Source: Kineococcus rhizosphaerae (lineage in GTDB: Bacteria; Actinomycetota; Actinomycetes; Actinomycetales; Kineococcaceae). From it: DNA of 64,000 bases. The notes below the pieces were generated by a model. That model did no database searches. It worked only from the letters and a program-made list of their open reading frames with translations, and was not told the origin of the DNA. The stretch covers positions 236,994-300,993 of the forward strand of contig NZ_PVZF01000008.1 of NCBI RefSeq assembly GCF_003002055.1, given 5' to 3'. Numbering within the stretch: the stretch's first letter is position 1; every line of letters begins with the position of its first letter. Shown one piece after another: positions 25,436 to 32,989 of this stretch. The translations under genes and the position numbers were made by a program.

Positions 25436-25572
25436 CGCCTCGGCGACACGCGACGCCTCCCGCGCCTTCGCCGTTCACCACGCGAAGCTGTCCGGGTGAC
25501 GCAACGTGACGCCGTGCGTGGGCGGGCCGACCTACGTCTTCTCGACCTCCACGCCGAGGTAGGGAGGACTGG

Positions 25573-26145
25573 GTGACCGAGCTGAGCGCAGCGCAGACGA
25601 TCGCTCCGTGGATCGCGGCGAGCGGGACAGTCCTTGCGACGAGCCTCGCCGTCGTCACCGTGTCGGTACAACAGTGGGACCGCCGTCGGGCCCGAGGTGT
25701 AGCCGTGTCGGCGTGGGAGAGCGTGGGCCCGGAAGGGATCACGTTGGTCTGTCTCCGCAACTCGGGACAGGACCCGGCGTTCGAGGTTGTGGCCCGCCTT
25801 CGTATCGCGGGGCAGACCCTTGCGCTTGCCATGAGTCACGCTCTACCTCCTGACAGCACAGCCGAGGTGTCGGTCAACCCCACGCAGCCGTGGCGCCTCC
25901 GGGAACACTGGGACTACATCCAGCGCGTGAAGGAACCCGACGGTCCCGATCCGCGCGCCGTCGTCACGCTGACCTTCCGCGACGCCGCCGGGCGGGCGTG
26001 GCAACGCGATGACCACGGTCGCGTCCGACGCCTTCGCGGACGAAGAGCGCGTCGGTACTCGATGCTCGGCGCATACCGGGACGCCATTCGCGAGCTTCTC
26101 GTCTCACCCTCGGCGAAGCCTCCGTCCGACGTTGACTTCGCCTAG
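25573..26145 (+). CDS. Hypothetical membrane-anchored protein, element cargo
   Basis: The 190-residue protein has one N-terminal hydrophobic segment (about 9-30) followed by a soluble domain with a beta-rich part (GITLVCLRNSGQDPAFEVVARLRIAG) and a basic C-terminal region. GTG 25573 is preceded by AGGGAGG at 5 bases. It is the only + strand gene at the left end, separated from the structural operon by a convergent terminator, the usual place for cargo genes in satellites. No family is recognised; defence or lysogenic conversion is possible but unsupported. Confidence 0.7.
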   Translation: MTELSAAQTIAPWIAASGTVLATSLAVVTVSVQQWDRRRARGVAVSAWESVGPEGITLVCLRNSGQDPAFEVVARLRIAGQTLALAMSHALPPDSTAEVSVNPTQPWRLREHWDYIQRVKEPDGPDPRAVVTLTFRDAAGRAWQRDDHGRVRRLRGRRARRYSMLGAYRDAIRELLVSPSAKPPSDVDFA

Positions 26146-26227
26146 ACACTCCACTTTCCCGTGGTGGTGACGTCCCGCGGGGAGAGAAGGCCGACCCTCC
26201 CGAGCAGTGTCGGCGGGCCTCGGCGCG

Positions 26228-26249
26228 GAGGGGGCCCCCCCACCCCCTC
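26228..26249. terminator. Hairpin between convergent cargo gene and HNH gene
   Basis: GAGGGGG (26228-26234) pairs with CCCCCTC (26243-26249) over an 8-base loop, 7 bases from the HNH stop. It suits a terminator for the minus-strand operon and the cargo gene. Confidence 0.5.
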
Positions 26250-26256
26250 GGGGGCC

Positions 26257-26571
26257 TCACCAGTCGCGGGACGGCCCGACGTCCTTCGCCGTCGACGACC
26301 TCGTCGGACTTGTCGACCTCGACGACCTCGACGACCTCGGCGCGGGGACGTAGAGCTTCGCGCCCTTGCGTCGGTTGCACGACCTGTGGGCCGGGCGGCA
26401 GTTCGCCTCATCGAGGAGGGCGCCGCCGCGGGCGATCGGGATGACGTGGTCGACCTCGTCTGCTCCCGGACGCCCGCACAGGTGGCAGACGTCGGACTTC
26501 GCGAGGACGCGGGCGCGGAGCTTGCGCCACGCCCACGTGCTGCCGTTCCTCGGTGTCGGCGAGGTCGTCAT
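26257..26571 (-). CDS. HNH endonuclease (phage type)
   Basis: The 104-residue protein has an HNH core: CHLCG, then DEVDHVIPIARGG, then NCRPAHRSCNRRKG, with two CxxC-type pairs for structural zinc and the catalytic His in VDH. Small HNH proteins encoded beside capsid genes in HK97-like phages assist terminase in genome packaging. ATG 26571 is preceded by GGAGG and overlaps the stop of the upstream 57-aa gene as ATGA. The C-terminal 30 residues are Ser/Arg-rich. In this element it would act with a helper phage terminase (inference). Confidence 0.88.
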   Translation of the reverse strand: MTTSPTPRNGSTWAWRKLRARVLAKSDVCHLCGRPGADEVDHVIPIARGGALLDEANCRPAHRSCNRRKGAKLYVPAPRSSRSSRSTSPTRSSTAKDVGPSRDW

Positions 26572-26741
26572 CGTCGCCTCCCTCGCGTCGGCGCGGGCGC
26601 CCTTGTGGTGGTCGCCGGGGTCCGGACCCTGGCCTCGACGTCGCGGTCCTGGCGTTCGCGGCGGGCCTCGTCGTCGAGGCGTCGGGCCTGTCCGCGGAGT
26701 TGCTCGAGGTCGACGGCGGCGCGTCGGTGTCGTCGTGGCAT
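26568..26741 (-). CDS. Small basic protein upstream of HNH, 57 aa
   Basis: This 57-residue, Arg-rich ORF has a predicted helix LEQLRGQARRLDDEARRER and a Thr/Pro tail. ATG 26741 follows an excellent ribosome site (GAGGAGG, 5 bases), and its stop overlaps the HNH start as ATGA, so it is very likely translated. It resembles the short unannotated proteins that precede HNH genes in phages. Function is unknown; nucleic-acid or packaging-complex binding is conceivable. Confidence 0.6.
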   Translation of the reverse strand: MPRRHRRAAVDLEQLRGQARRLDDEARRERQDRDVEARVRTPATTTRAPAPTRGRRR

Positions 26742-26902
26742 CCGTTCCTCCTCGTGGTGGGCCCGGCCTCGAGGCCTGCGTCTCGAGGCCGGGCGGGGGC
26801 CGGGTGACCCGACGCCGGGGCCCGGTCGACCACCCCGGGGGATCACGGCGCCCGGGGGGGTCCCTCGTCACCCCGGAGGTATCGGTCGGGGTGGAGGGGG
26901 GT

Positions 26903-26948
26903 GTCTCGACCCGCCCGGCGAACGGAAGGAACCCGGGCGGGTCGAGAC
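26903..26948. terminator. Strong hairpin directly after the capsid gene
   Basis: Sixteen perfect pairs (26903-26918 with 26933-26948) surround a 14-base loop, starting one base beyond the capsid stop. It would end or attenuate the capsid transcript before the 57-aa/HNH pair, allowing high capsid but low HNH expression. Confidence 0.8.
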
Positions 26949-26949
26949 G

Positions 26950-27804
26950 TCAGGGGGTCGGGTAGGCGATCCGGGCGATCCGGCCCGGGTCGGCGAACCC
27001 GAAGGACGCGCGCATCACGGCGCGGACGGCGACCTCATCGGAGGTGAAGAACCGGGACCCGTCGACCTCGACGCGGGTGTCCTCGCGCATCACGAGGTAG
27101 GTGACGGCCTTGTCGATCCCGTACACGGTGCCGGGGGTGATCGCGGGCGAGACGAGGAGGGGGACGCCCTCGATGGTGCGCGACGCCGCCCGGGTCGGGT
27201 CGGGCGCCAGGAGGGGCGTGACGCCGTCCGTGGTGGCCTTGAGGGTCGCCAGGGCGAGGGCGTCGGTGGGCGAGGCCAGCCACGCCGTGACGGACCCTCC
27301 GGCCTCCTCGATGAGGGACGCGGCGCGGGCGAAGTCGTCGAGGCTGTCGCCGTTCTCGAACGCGCCGTCCCGCTCCACGAGGGCGAGGTCGCCGTCCGGG
27401 ATCGAGTCCAGGCCCTTCGGCGCGGGGGCCGGGAGGTTGCCGGCGAAGGCGTAGTCGAGACGCCGGGCGATGTCACGGGCGAGGCCGTCGCCGATCGCGG
27501 TCGTCGCCGCGGGCGAGGTGTCGTCGGCAGCTTCACGGGACACCTTCACGAGGCCCGCGACCTTCGAGGGCGTGACGAGGAGTTCGCGCATCGGCATGTC
27601 GGAGAGAGGAATCTCCGCGGCCTCCTCGATCCACCCGGCGGTCGGGTCGGAGTCGACGATCGGGATACGGAGGTTGTGGGTGCCGATGGTGATGAGGGTC
27701 GTCGCGCGGGCGGCGATCGACTGTGCCAGGGCGGGCCGGACGACGAGGTCGGCGACCTCAGACGGCTTGAGGATCGCGGCGGCGGTGGTGGTGTTCACGG
27801 GCAC
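26950..27804 (-). CDS. HK97-type phage major capsid protein
   Basis: The 284-residue protein shows the HK97 fold signature of phage capsids: an N-terminal strand region, IPIVDSDPTAGWIEEAAEIPLSD, VTPSKVAGLVKVSREAADD (the spine-helix entry), a P-domain with WLASPTDALALATLK and GVPLLVSPAI, and a C-terminal RASFGFADPGRIARI. It lacks a long N-terminal delta domain, consistent with a separate scaffold gene and no protease in the element. GTG 27804 has AGGAG 6 bases upstream. The 136-base gap before it may hold its own promoter. Confidence 0.92.
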   Translation of the reverse strand: MPVNTTTAAAILKPSEVADLVVRPALAQSIAARATTLITIGTHNLRIPIVDSDPTAGWIEEAAEIPLSDMPMRELLVTPSKVAGLVKVSREAADDTSPAATTAIGDGLARDIARRLDYAFAGNLPAPAPKGLDSIPDGDLALVERDGAFENGDSLDDFARAASLIEEAGGSVTAWLASPTDALALATLKATTDGVTPLLAPDPTRAASRTIEGVPLLVSPAITPGTVYGIDKAVTYLVMREDTRVEVDGSRFFTSDEVAVRAVMRASFGFADPGRIARIAYPTP

Positions 27805-27940
27805 GGGAGGCTCCTGAGACGAGTTCGGGTTCTGTCACGCGTCCCGCGGTGCCCATCCCGGGCCGACCACGGCGCCCGTCCCGGGCACGCCTCGACGACC
27901 GCGGCGCCTCCCGGGCGTGGTCGCGGTCGTCAAGACGAGG

Positions 27941-28174
27941 CTACTCGGAGTTCTCGCCCTCGTCGTCGGTGAAGACGGGACACTCGGCGGCGTGCCACTC
28001 CCGGATGAGGACCTCGCCGTCCTCGACGACGACCTCGAGGTGCCACGGGAGGCACTCGGTACAGGGCCACACGGGGTCGCCGTCCGCCGGGTAATCGAAG
28101 GCCAGGACGGGCGCGTCGTAGGTCAGGCGGGGGCGGCGAGGTCGGGGGTCGGTCACCCGCCGATCATGGCTCAA
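27941..28174 (-). CDS. Small Cys-containing protein, 77 aa
   Basis: The 77-residue acidic protein contains WPCTECLPWH and a later AAEC, which could bind zinc (Cys-x-x-Cys...His/Cys). The reading frame opens with TTG at 28174 overlapping the scaffold stop as TTGA; an in-frame GTG at 28156 is an alternative start. It sits between probable scaffold and capsid genes, where phages often encode small head or decoration proteins. Function is unknown. Confidence 0.6.
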   Translation of the reverse strand: MSHDRRVTDPRPRRPRLTYDAPVLAFDYPADGDPVWPCTECLPWHLEVVVEDGEVLIREWHAAECPVFTDDEGENSE

Positions 28175-28680
28175 CGTCGCCCGACGGCGTGTCCGAGAGC
28201 CTGCCGGAGGCCGACCACGCCGGTCCCGACCTCCTCGGGCGCCGACCCCCTCCCAGTCGCGCCCATCCGGCGGGCGTCGGCGGCGGCAGGCGCCCAGTGA
28301 GGGTGTGCCTCGAGGACGGTCCCGAGGACCTCGTCGACCTTCGAGGCGTCGACGAGTCCGTCGTCGTCGAGGAGGGCGGCGAGGTCGGCCCCGTCACGCC
28401 AGACGTCGGCGGCATCGACGAGACGGTCCCCGACGAGGCGTTCGACCTCGGACCGGCGCATCCGGTCGAGGACGCCCGTGAGCCGGTCGACCTCGGCGCG
28501 GGCCTCCCGGAGTTCGCGGCGGCGGCGGGCGGCTTCCCGGTTCCCGCCCCGGTCCTCGTCACGGTCTTCGGGTGCCTCGTGGTCCTGGTCTGCCGTGTCG
28601 TCCGTCGTCGCGGTGTCGACCTCCTCGGCGGGCGGGGCGGGGGTGTCGGCGGGGGTGGGGTCGGTGGTCGTGTCGGTCAT
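28171..28680 (-). CDS. Probable capsid scaffolding protein
   Basis: The 169-residue protein has a strongly acidic, Thr/Asp/Glu-rich N-terminus (1-45), a charged coiled-coil helix (about 50-85: EAARRRRELREARAEVDRL) and a C-terminal region with DLAALLDDDGLVDASKVDEV and PHWAP. This layout and position just upstream of the capsid gene are typical of actinophage scaffold proteins. ATG 28680 follows AAAGGAGG and overlaps the previous stop as ATGA. Scaffold function is inferred from architecture and context. Confidence 0.65.
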   Translation of the reverse strand: MTDTTTDPTPADTPAPPAEEVDTATTDDTADQDHEAPEDRDEDRGGNREAARRRRELREARAEVDRLTGVLDRMRRSEVERLVGDRLVDAADVWRDGADLAALLDDDGLVDASKVDEVLGTVLEAHPHWAPAAADARRMGATGRGSAPEEVGTGVVGLRQALGHAVGRR

Positions 28681-29351
28681 CGGTCGGCCTCCTTTGCGGC
28701 CTCGAGGTTCTGCAACGTGGTGGTGAGGTTCTCGGCGGCGGCGACGAGTTGGACCCGGGCGAGGTCGAGGTATTCCCGGGCCCGGCCCGCGACCTCCGGG
28801 TCGTCGGAGGCGAACGCTGAGACGCACCGGTCGAGTTGGTTCCGGTAGCGGACCCCGGCCTCGGCGAGGTCCCGTAGCGCAACGTGTTCGGCAACGCCAA
28901 GGCCGAAGCTCTCCGCCTCGGCGGTGGCGAACATCGTCAAGGTGCGGACGACGGCTTCGACGCTGTCCGGGGTGACGGCGACCTCCGTCGACGGGAGGCG
29001 GGCGTCGGGATGCTCCTCAGCGTGCTCGAGGAGGTAGGCGATCGCGGCGCGACGGTCACGAGGCGCCTCGTGGTCGTCGCCGCCGGTCGTGGTCGTGGTC
29101 ACGTCGTGCAACTCCTTGATCTGTCGGTACGGGTCATCGGGTGGGCGTTGCTCGTGAGCCGGAGGCGGGTCGGTGGGGTGCTCCGGGATGACGACCCGCC
29201 GGAACCCCGGGCGCAGGTCGAGGACCCACGGTCGCCGCCGTCCACGGGCGTCGATTGCCCATCCGACGGCGAGGTCGTCGTCGAGGCGTTCGACGTCGTG
29301 GATCAACGCGACGTAGAGGGCCCCGTCGTGCGCGTCCGGATCGAAGTTCAC
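28677..29351 (-). CDS. Hypothetical satellite protein, 224 aa
   Basis: The 224-residue protein starts at GTG 29351, overlapping the DUF3987 stop as GTGA, and ends overlapping the scaffold start as ATGA. The first ~80 residues (NFDPDAHDGALYVALIHDVERLDDDLAVGWAID region) are acidic and protein-like. The rest is mostly helical (AIAYLLEHAEEHPDARL, VRTLTMFATAEAESFGL). An internal GTG at 29102 has a good AAGGAG site and could give a 141-residue second product. No family is recognised. Confidence 0.65.
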   Translation of the reverse strand: MNFDPDAHDGALYVALIHDVERLDDDLAVGWAIDARGRRRPWVLDLRPGFRRVVIPEHPTDPPPAHEQRPPDDPYRQIKELHDVTTTTTGGDDHEAPRDRRAAIAYLLEHAEEHPDARLPSTEVAVTPDSVEAVVRTLTMFATAEAESFGLGVAEHVALRDLAEAGVRYRNQLDRCVSAFASDDPEVAGRAREYLDLARVQLVAAAENLTTTLQNLEAAKEADR

Positions 29352-31636
29352 GCCGCCCCCCTGTCCGCGGAATCCGCGGTATCCGCGGAAGTCGTCCGGG
29401 GTGGTCGCGCGGCCCCCCACTCGACAAGGTCCGCGGAATCCGCGGTATCCGCGAAAGTCGCCGGGTGGACGATGTACGTCGGCGACGGCGGACGGCCTCG
29501 TCCCGTCCGCGGCGGCGCCGGAAGCCGGGTGATCCACCCGAGGTCGTCGAGAGTCGTCAACGCCTCGGTGAGCTTCTCCACGGTGGGGAAACGCCCGCGC
29601 CCGAGGTCGGTGAGCAGGGCCCGGACCGTGAACGCCTCCACGCTGCGGCGCCGGAGGTGCTGGAGGACGTGCCGAGCGTCGTCGAGACTCGCGTCGGCGC
29701 CCATCGCCTCGAACGTCGCCAGGGCGTGCGCGGTGAAGTACCTGCCGATCGCGACGGCGTCCTTCATCGTCTCGGCGTTGATGACGCCGTCGGCGACCGG
29801 GCCCGGCCCGGCGAGGTGGAGGAGTGCAGCGATCCGGGCGATCGCGCCCATGAGCTTCGACCCCCACTCGGCGATGCCGCCGAGCCGCCCAGCAGGCCCA
29901 AGCAACGGCTCGAGGCGTTCCTCCTCGGCACGGAAGATGGCCTCGGCGGCGTCGCCCAGGCGGAGGACGACGACTTCGCCACGGTGGGCCAGAAGACGGG
30001 CGGTCGCTCCGAGGTTCTCGGCGTACTGACGCCGGACGTCGTCGGGGACGGGGTCGGGGGCGACCCGGCGGAAGCCGACCCGGTTCGGCGGGAGGGCGTA
30101 CAGGAACCGGGCCAGCAACCCGCGCCCGGCGAAGGTCCCGTTCCCGCCAATCCCCCGCAGCACAGACGGTTGGACGGCGAGAACCATCGTCAACGCCGGG
30201 TGCTCGACGTACTCCGGCGGGCGACCTCGACGGTCTACGCGGAGGGTGTCGCCCGCGTGACCCTTGAGGGCGACGTCGAGGTTCGGGACGGTGGAGTAGC
30301 GCCCGGCGAGGGTGTCGAAGATGCCAGCCTCCGCGGACACGATCGCTAGGCGCCCCCCGCACTCGGCCAGTAGGGACGCCGCCGCCTCCGGGGTGACGTC
30401 GTCGGCCAGCAGTCGCGGCAACGGCGGGACGGAGACGGAGGCGGCGTGGTCGGCGGCGGCGATCGCCTCGGCGAGGAGTTCCTCGCGCCGGGTCCGGTCC
30501 AGTTCGGCCCCGGCCTTCTTCCGGGCCAGTTCGGCGGCGCGGTCGGCGACGTCGCGTTCGGTCTGTCGCTCGAGCATCGCCGGGCGGGCCTCGGCGAGGA
30601 GGTCGGCCTCGGCGCGTTGGATCGGGGCGAACAACTCCCGGAAGACGGCGGACTTGCGCGTCCCGGGTGCGGAGGCGACGGCGACGAAGAGGTTCGTCGG
30701 CTCGACCCATCCGGGCCGGACCTCGACCTCGACGCGCCCACCCGCGGCGGCGCCGAGTGCGCCGAGGGCCAGGGGGCCGGACATGCCGGGGTCGGTCTGT
30801 GTCGCCTCGGCGAGGGTGGTGACCATGTCCGCGACCCACGCCGGGAGGGCGTTGGTCGGGAAGTCCGGGAGGGTCGGGGCCTTCGTCAGGGGGGTAGGGG
30901 CGGCGATGACGTAGTCGACGACGAGGGCCTCGAGGTCGTGGACGCTGTGGTCGGCGGCGAGGTAGTCGTCGACGCCGACCTTCGGGTCGTCCACCTCCGA
31001 CTTCTGCGGATTACGCGGACTCTGCGGTGACCTCGGCCAGTTGATGCGACGGACCCGGGCCCCCTTCCCGGCGAGGTAGTGGGCGAGGGCGTCGAGGGCC
31101 TCCCGGACGCTGACCTTCGTCATCACGTCGGAGTCGAAGGCGATCACGACCTCCCGCCCCCGGAGCAGGACGTCGCGCCAGTCGGCCAGGGCGACCCCTT
31201 GAGAGGTCCACGAGGAGACGCCGAGGAGGCCGATCGCGGCCAGCCCGACGGAGGCCAGGGCGTCGACCTTCCGGGAGCCTTCCGTGACCCACAGGGGCCG
31301 GGAGCCGCGGAGCCACGGGCGCGCGGTCGGCGAGACGTCGAGGACCGGGGTCGACCCCGGGAGGGACTCGTACTTCACGACCCGTCCCTCAACCTCGCGC
31401 GGGTCGTCGGGGCGGTACTGGTACCCGGCGACCTCGCCGGTCGTGGAGTGCAACGGGATGAGGAGGCCGGGGGTCCGACGCTGTCCCTCGGCGAAGCCGA
31501 GGTCGGCGAGGCGGACCTTCGTGTCTACCGACACGTACCCGCGGGCGCGGGCGACGTCCGGCTTGATCGCTGAGGAGGCCAGCAAGTCGGCGTGTGGGGG
31601 GAAGATCGAGAGGCCGTAGGGCGAGGAGGTGACCAT
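29348..31636 (-). CDS. TOPRIM + DUF3987 replication (primase/helicase-like) protein
   Basis: The 762-residue protein has an N-terminal primase-like part with a TOPRIM/DUF3854 region at about 112-200 (VTEG with Glu119, FDSD with Asp168/Asp170). A DUF3987 helicase-like domain follows from about 260 to 690, with a divergent P-loop SAPGTRKS at 322-329 lacking the usual Gly before Lys. A winged-helix-like segment follows near 700, and the tail has the duplicated ADTADSAD unit. Such proteins replicate phage satellites and plasmids. ATG 31636 overlaps the previous stop as TGATG. Confidence 0.85.
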   Translation of the reverse strand: MVTSSPYGLSIFPPHADLLASSAIKPDVARARGYVSVDTKVRLADLGFAEGQRRTPGLLIPLHSTTGEVAGYQYRPDDPREVEGRVVKYESLPGSTPVLDVSPTARPWLRGSRPLWVTEGSRKVDALASVGLAAIGLLGVSSWTSQGVALADWRDVLLRGREVVIAFDSDVMTKVSVREALDALAHYLAGKGARVRRINWPRSPQSPRNPQKSEVDDPKVGVDDYLAADHSVHDLEALVVDYVIAAPTPLTKAPTLPDFPTNALPAWVADMVTTLAEATQTDPGMSGPLALGALGAAAGGRVEVEVRPGWVEPTNLFVAVASAPGTRKSAVFRELFAPIQRAEADLLAEARPAMLERQTERDVADRAAELARKKAGAELDRTRREELLAEAIAAADHAASVSVPPLPRLLADDVTPEAAASLLAECGGRLAIVSAEAGIFDTLAGRYSTVPNLDVALKGHAGDTLRVDRRGRPPEYVEHPALTMVLAVQPSVLRGIGGNGTFAGRGLLARFLYALPPNRVGFRRVAPDPVPDDVRRQYAENLGATARLLAHRGEVVVLRLGDAAEAIFRAEEERLEPLLGPAGRLGGIAEWGSKLMGAIARIAALLHLAGPGPVADGVINAETMKDAVAIGRYFTAHALATFEAMGADASLDDARHVLQHLRRRSVEAFTVRALLTDLGRGRFPTVEKLTEALTTLDDLGWITRLPAPPRTGRGRPPSPTYIVHPATFADTADSADLVEWGAARPPRTTSADTADSADRGAA
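29363..29453. repeat. Tandem 25-base repeats, 66 bases apart, in the 3' end of the DUF3987 gene
   Basis: The same 25 bases occur at 29363-29387 and 29429-29453. Each copy consists of three TCCGCG-type blocks, and the 66-base offset keeps the reading frame, repeating the peptide ADTADSAD in the protein C-terminus. A related but degenerate sequence lies near 31005-31030. It could be a simple coding duplication or iteron-like DNA near a replication gene. Confidence 0.7.
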
Positions 31637-32061
31637 CACGTCCCCACGGCGCCGAGGTCGGCGACGGCGATCGGCTCGAGGGCCTCGGCCTCCGCGGCGG
31701 TGAGGGCGTCCGGACGGCGCCGACGGCGGCGCGGCTGGACTGCCTCGTCGGGTTCGGGCAGGGCCCGCGGGTCGAGGGACTGGCCCGGGTCGATGGGGAC
31801 GAGGTGGACCGGGACGACCTGGACCGACCACCCGCGGCGGCGGGCCTTGCGTTCGCGCGACTCCGCCGACTGTCCGGAGAGCAGGACGTGGACGAAGGTG
31901 CTCAACGGCGTCCGGTAGACGACGGCGTAGGCGAGGCGTCGCACGCTGTGGTCGTGGCAGGTGTCGGTGGTGTCTGCGATCCTGTCGGCGACGGTGGCGG
32001 GAACCTCGTCGCAAGCGGTCCGGCCCTTCGGGGTGGGGCCACTTCGTCGTTCTGGACTCAC
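31636..32061 (-). CDS. Hypothetical protein between excisionase and replication gene, 141 aa
   Basis: The 141-residue protein has a central segment SVRRLAYAVVYRTPLSTFVHVLLSG, an Arg-rich patch (RRRRRR) and an acidic C-terminus. GTG 32061 overlaps the excisionase stop as GTGA, and its stop overlaps the DUF3987 start as TGATG, so it is clearly in the operon. No family is recognised. By position it may be a replication accessory protein. Confidence 0.6.
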   Translation of the reverse strand: MSPERRSGPTPKGRTACDEVPATVADRIADTTDTCHDHSVRRLAYAVVYRTPLSTFVHVLLSGQSAESRERKARRRGWSVQVVPVHLVPIDPGQSLDPRALPEPDEAVQPRRRRRRPDALTAAEAEALEPIAVADLGAVGT

Positions 32062-32288
32062 GCGACGTCCTCCCGGATCGTCGACACCCCGAGGAACCGG
32101 CGGAGTTCGGCGGTCGGGACCCGGTAGCGAGACCCGATGCGCTCGACACGGACCGGGAACTCTCCGGACCGTGCGAGTTCGTAGGACTTCGTCCGCCCGA
32201 GTCCGAGGGCCTGGCCCGCGACGATGAGGTCGCAGGACGGCCCCAGGGCGTCGAGGTCGAGGGGACGGTGGTCCGTTGCGGCGCTCAT
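32058..32288 (-). CDS. Excisionase/AlpA-like helix-turn-helix protein
   Basis: The 76-residue protein has a MerR/AlpA-type winged helix: GQALGLGRTKSYELARSGEFPVRVERIGSRYRVPTAELRRFLG, as in Xis proteins that bend att DNA and favour excision. ATG 32288 has GAGGAG 5 bases upstream. It is the first gene of the minus-strand operon and divergent from the XRE repressor, so excision and replication would be switched on together. A role as operon activator (AlpA-like) is also possible. Confidence 0.85.
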   Translation of the reverse strand: MSAATDHRPLDLDALGPSCDLIVAGQALGLGRTKSYELARSGEFPVRVERIGSRYRVPTAELRRFLGVSTIREDVA

Positions 32289-32351
32289 GCCACTCCTCAG
32301 GGATGGAAAGTCGTGCAAGACGGATGGGGCACGGCGAGTTAACACGCGGCA

Positions 32352-32371
32352 TGGGGTATCACGCAACCCCA
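32352..32371. promoter_or_regulatory. Candidate repressor operator between excisionase and XRE genes
   Basis: TGGGGTatcacgcaACCCCA is a 20-base dyad with perfect 6-base arms, centred in the 104-base divergent region. It lies 63 bases from the excisionase start and 21 bases from the XRE start. It is the best candidate for the lysogeny switch bound by the XRE protein. Confidence 0.6.
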
Positions 32372-32392
32372 CAGGCCGGTACTGTCCATCCC

Positions 32393-32989
32393 GTGCGCAT
32401 GACGAGAGCTGACGCCGAGGTCCCCGCGGACGTATGGGAAGAACTCCACGACCTCGCGAGCGAACCGGGAGGCGAACGGAACATCGCCCGCCACCTCCGG
32501 GACGAGCTGTCCCGTCGAGGATGGTCACAAGAAGCCTTCGCGGCGAAGGTCCGCGACGAAGGACTTCCCTACTTCCGACAGAGCGCAATCTCACGAATCC
32601 TCAAGCCACAGGGGGAACCTCGTGCGATCACGGTCGAGGAGGCGTGCGCGTTCGCCCGCGTCCTCGACCTTCCCGTCGCGCTCCTCTTCGCCCCCGAAGG
32701 GGTCGTGCAGAACATGAAGGTCGCGCGCTACCTGCGCGACTTGCCGACCCTGTGGAGCGAACGCGTCGAGGCCGAAATCCGTCACGAGGAAGCCGAGGGT
32801 GCGATCCTGCGGTTCCTCGAATCCGAGGACGACGGCGTCCCCGGTCTGCGCGAGGCGATCACGGAGCGACTCGATAAGGCGCGGCGGGCCCGCGCCCAGG
32901 CCGAGGAGGAGGTCGACGGCGAGTTCTTCGGCACCGTCACCAGCGCAGACGATCACCTCCTCGACGAGTGGGAGAAGCGATCGAAGTGA
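32393..32989 (+). CDS. XRE-family transcriptional regulator (element repressor)
   Basis: The 198-residue protein has an HTH_3 domain at about 25-95 (LRDELSRRGWSQEAFAAKV, RQSAISRILKPQGEPRAITVEEACAFARVLDLPVALLF). A helical, acidic C-terminal region follows (EAEIRHEEAEGAILRFLE), probably for oligomerisation or inducer sensing. The start is GTG 32393 or ATG 32399; neither has a ribosome site, so the message may be leaderless. Its stop overlaps the integrase start as GTGA. It likely keeps the excisionase operon silent. No autocleavage peptidase domain is present, so induction by RecA-stimulated cleavage is unlikely. Confidence 0.85.
   Translation: MRMTRADAEVPADVWEELHDLASEPGGERNIARHLRDELSRRGWSQEAFAAKVRDEGLPYFRQSAISRILKPQGEPRAITVEEACAFARVLDLPVALLFAPEGVVQNMKVARYLRDLPTLWSERVEAEIRHEEAEGAILRFLESEDDGVPGLREAITERLDKARRARAQAEEEVDGEFFGTVTSADDHLLDEWEKRSK

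Noticed and set aside
26257..26871. 204-aa version of the HNH protein
   Set aside because: The first 100 residues are Pro/Arg-rich and overlap the 57-aa gene in another frame; ATG 26571 has an excellent ribosome site.
29361..29460. TCCGCG-rich repeats considered as a CRISPR-like array
   Set aside because: Only two copies, in frame inside a coding region, and no cas genes anywhere in the window.
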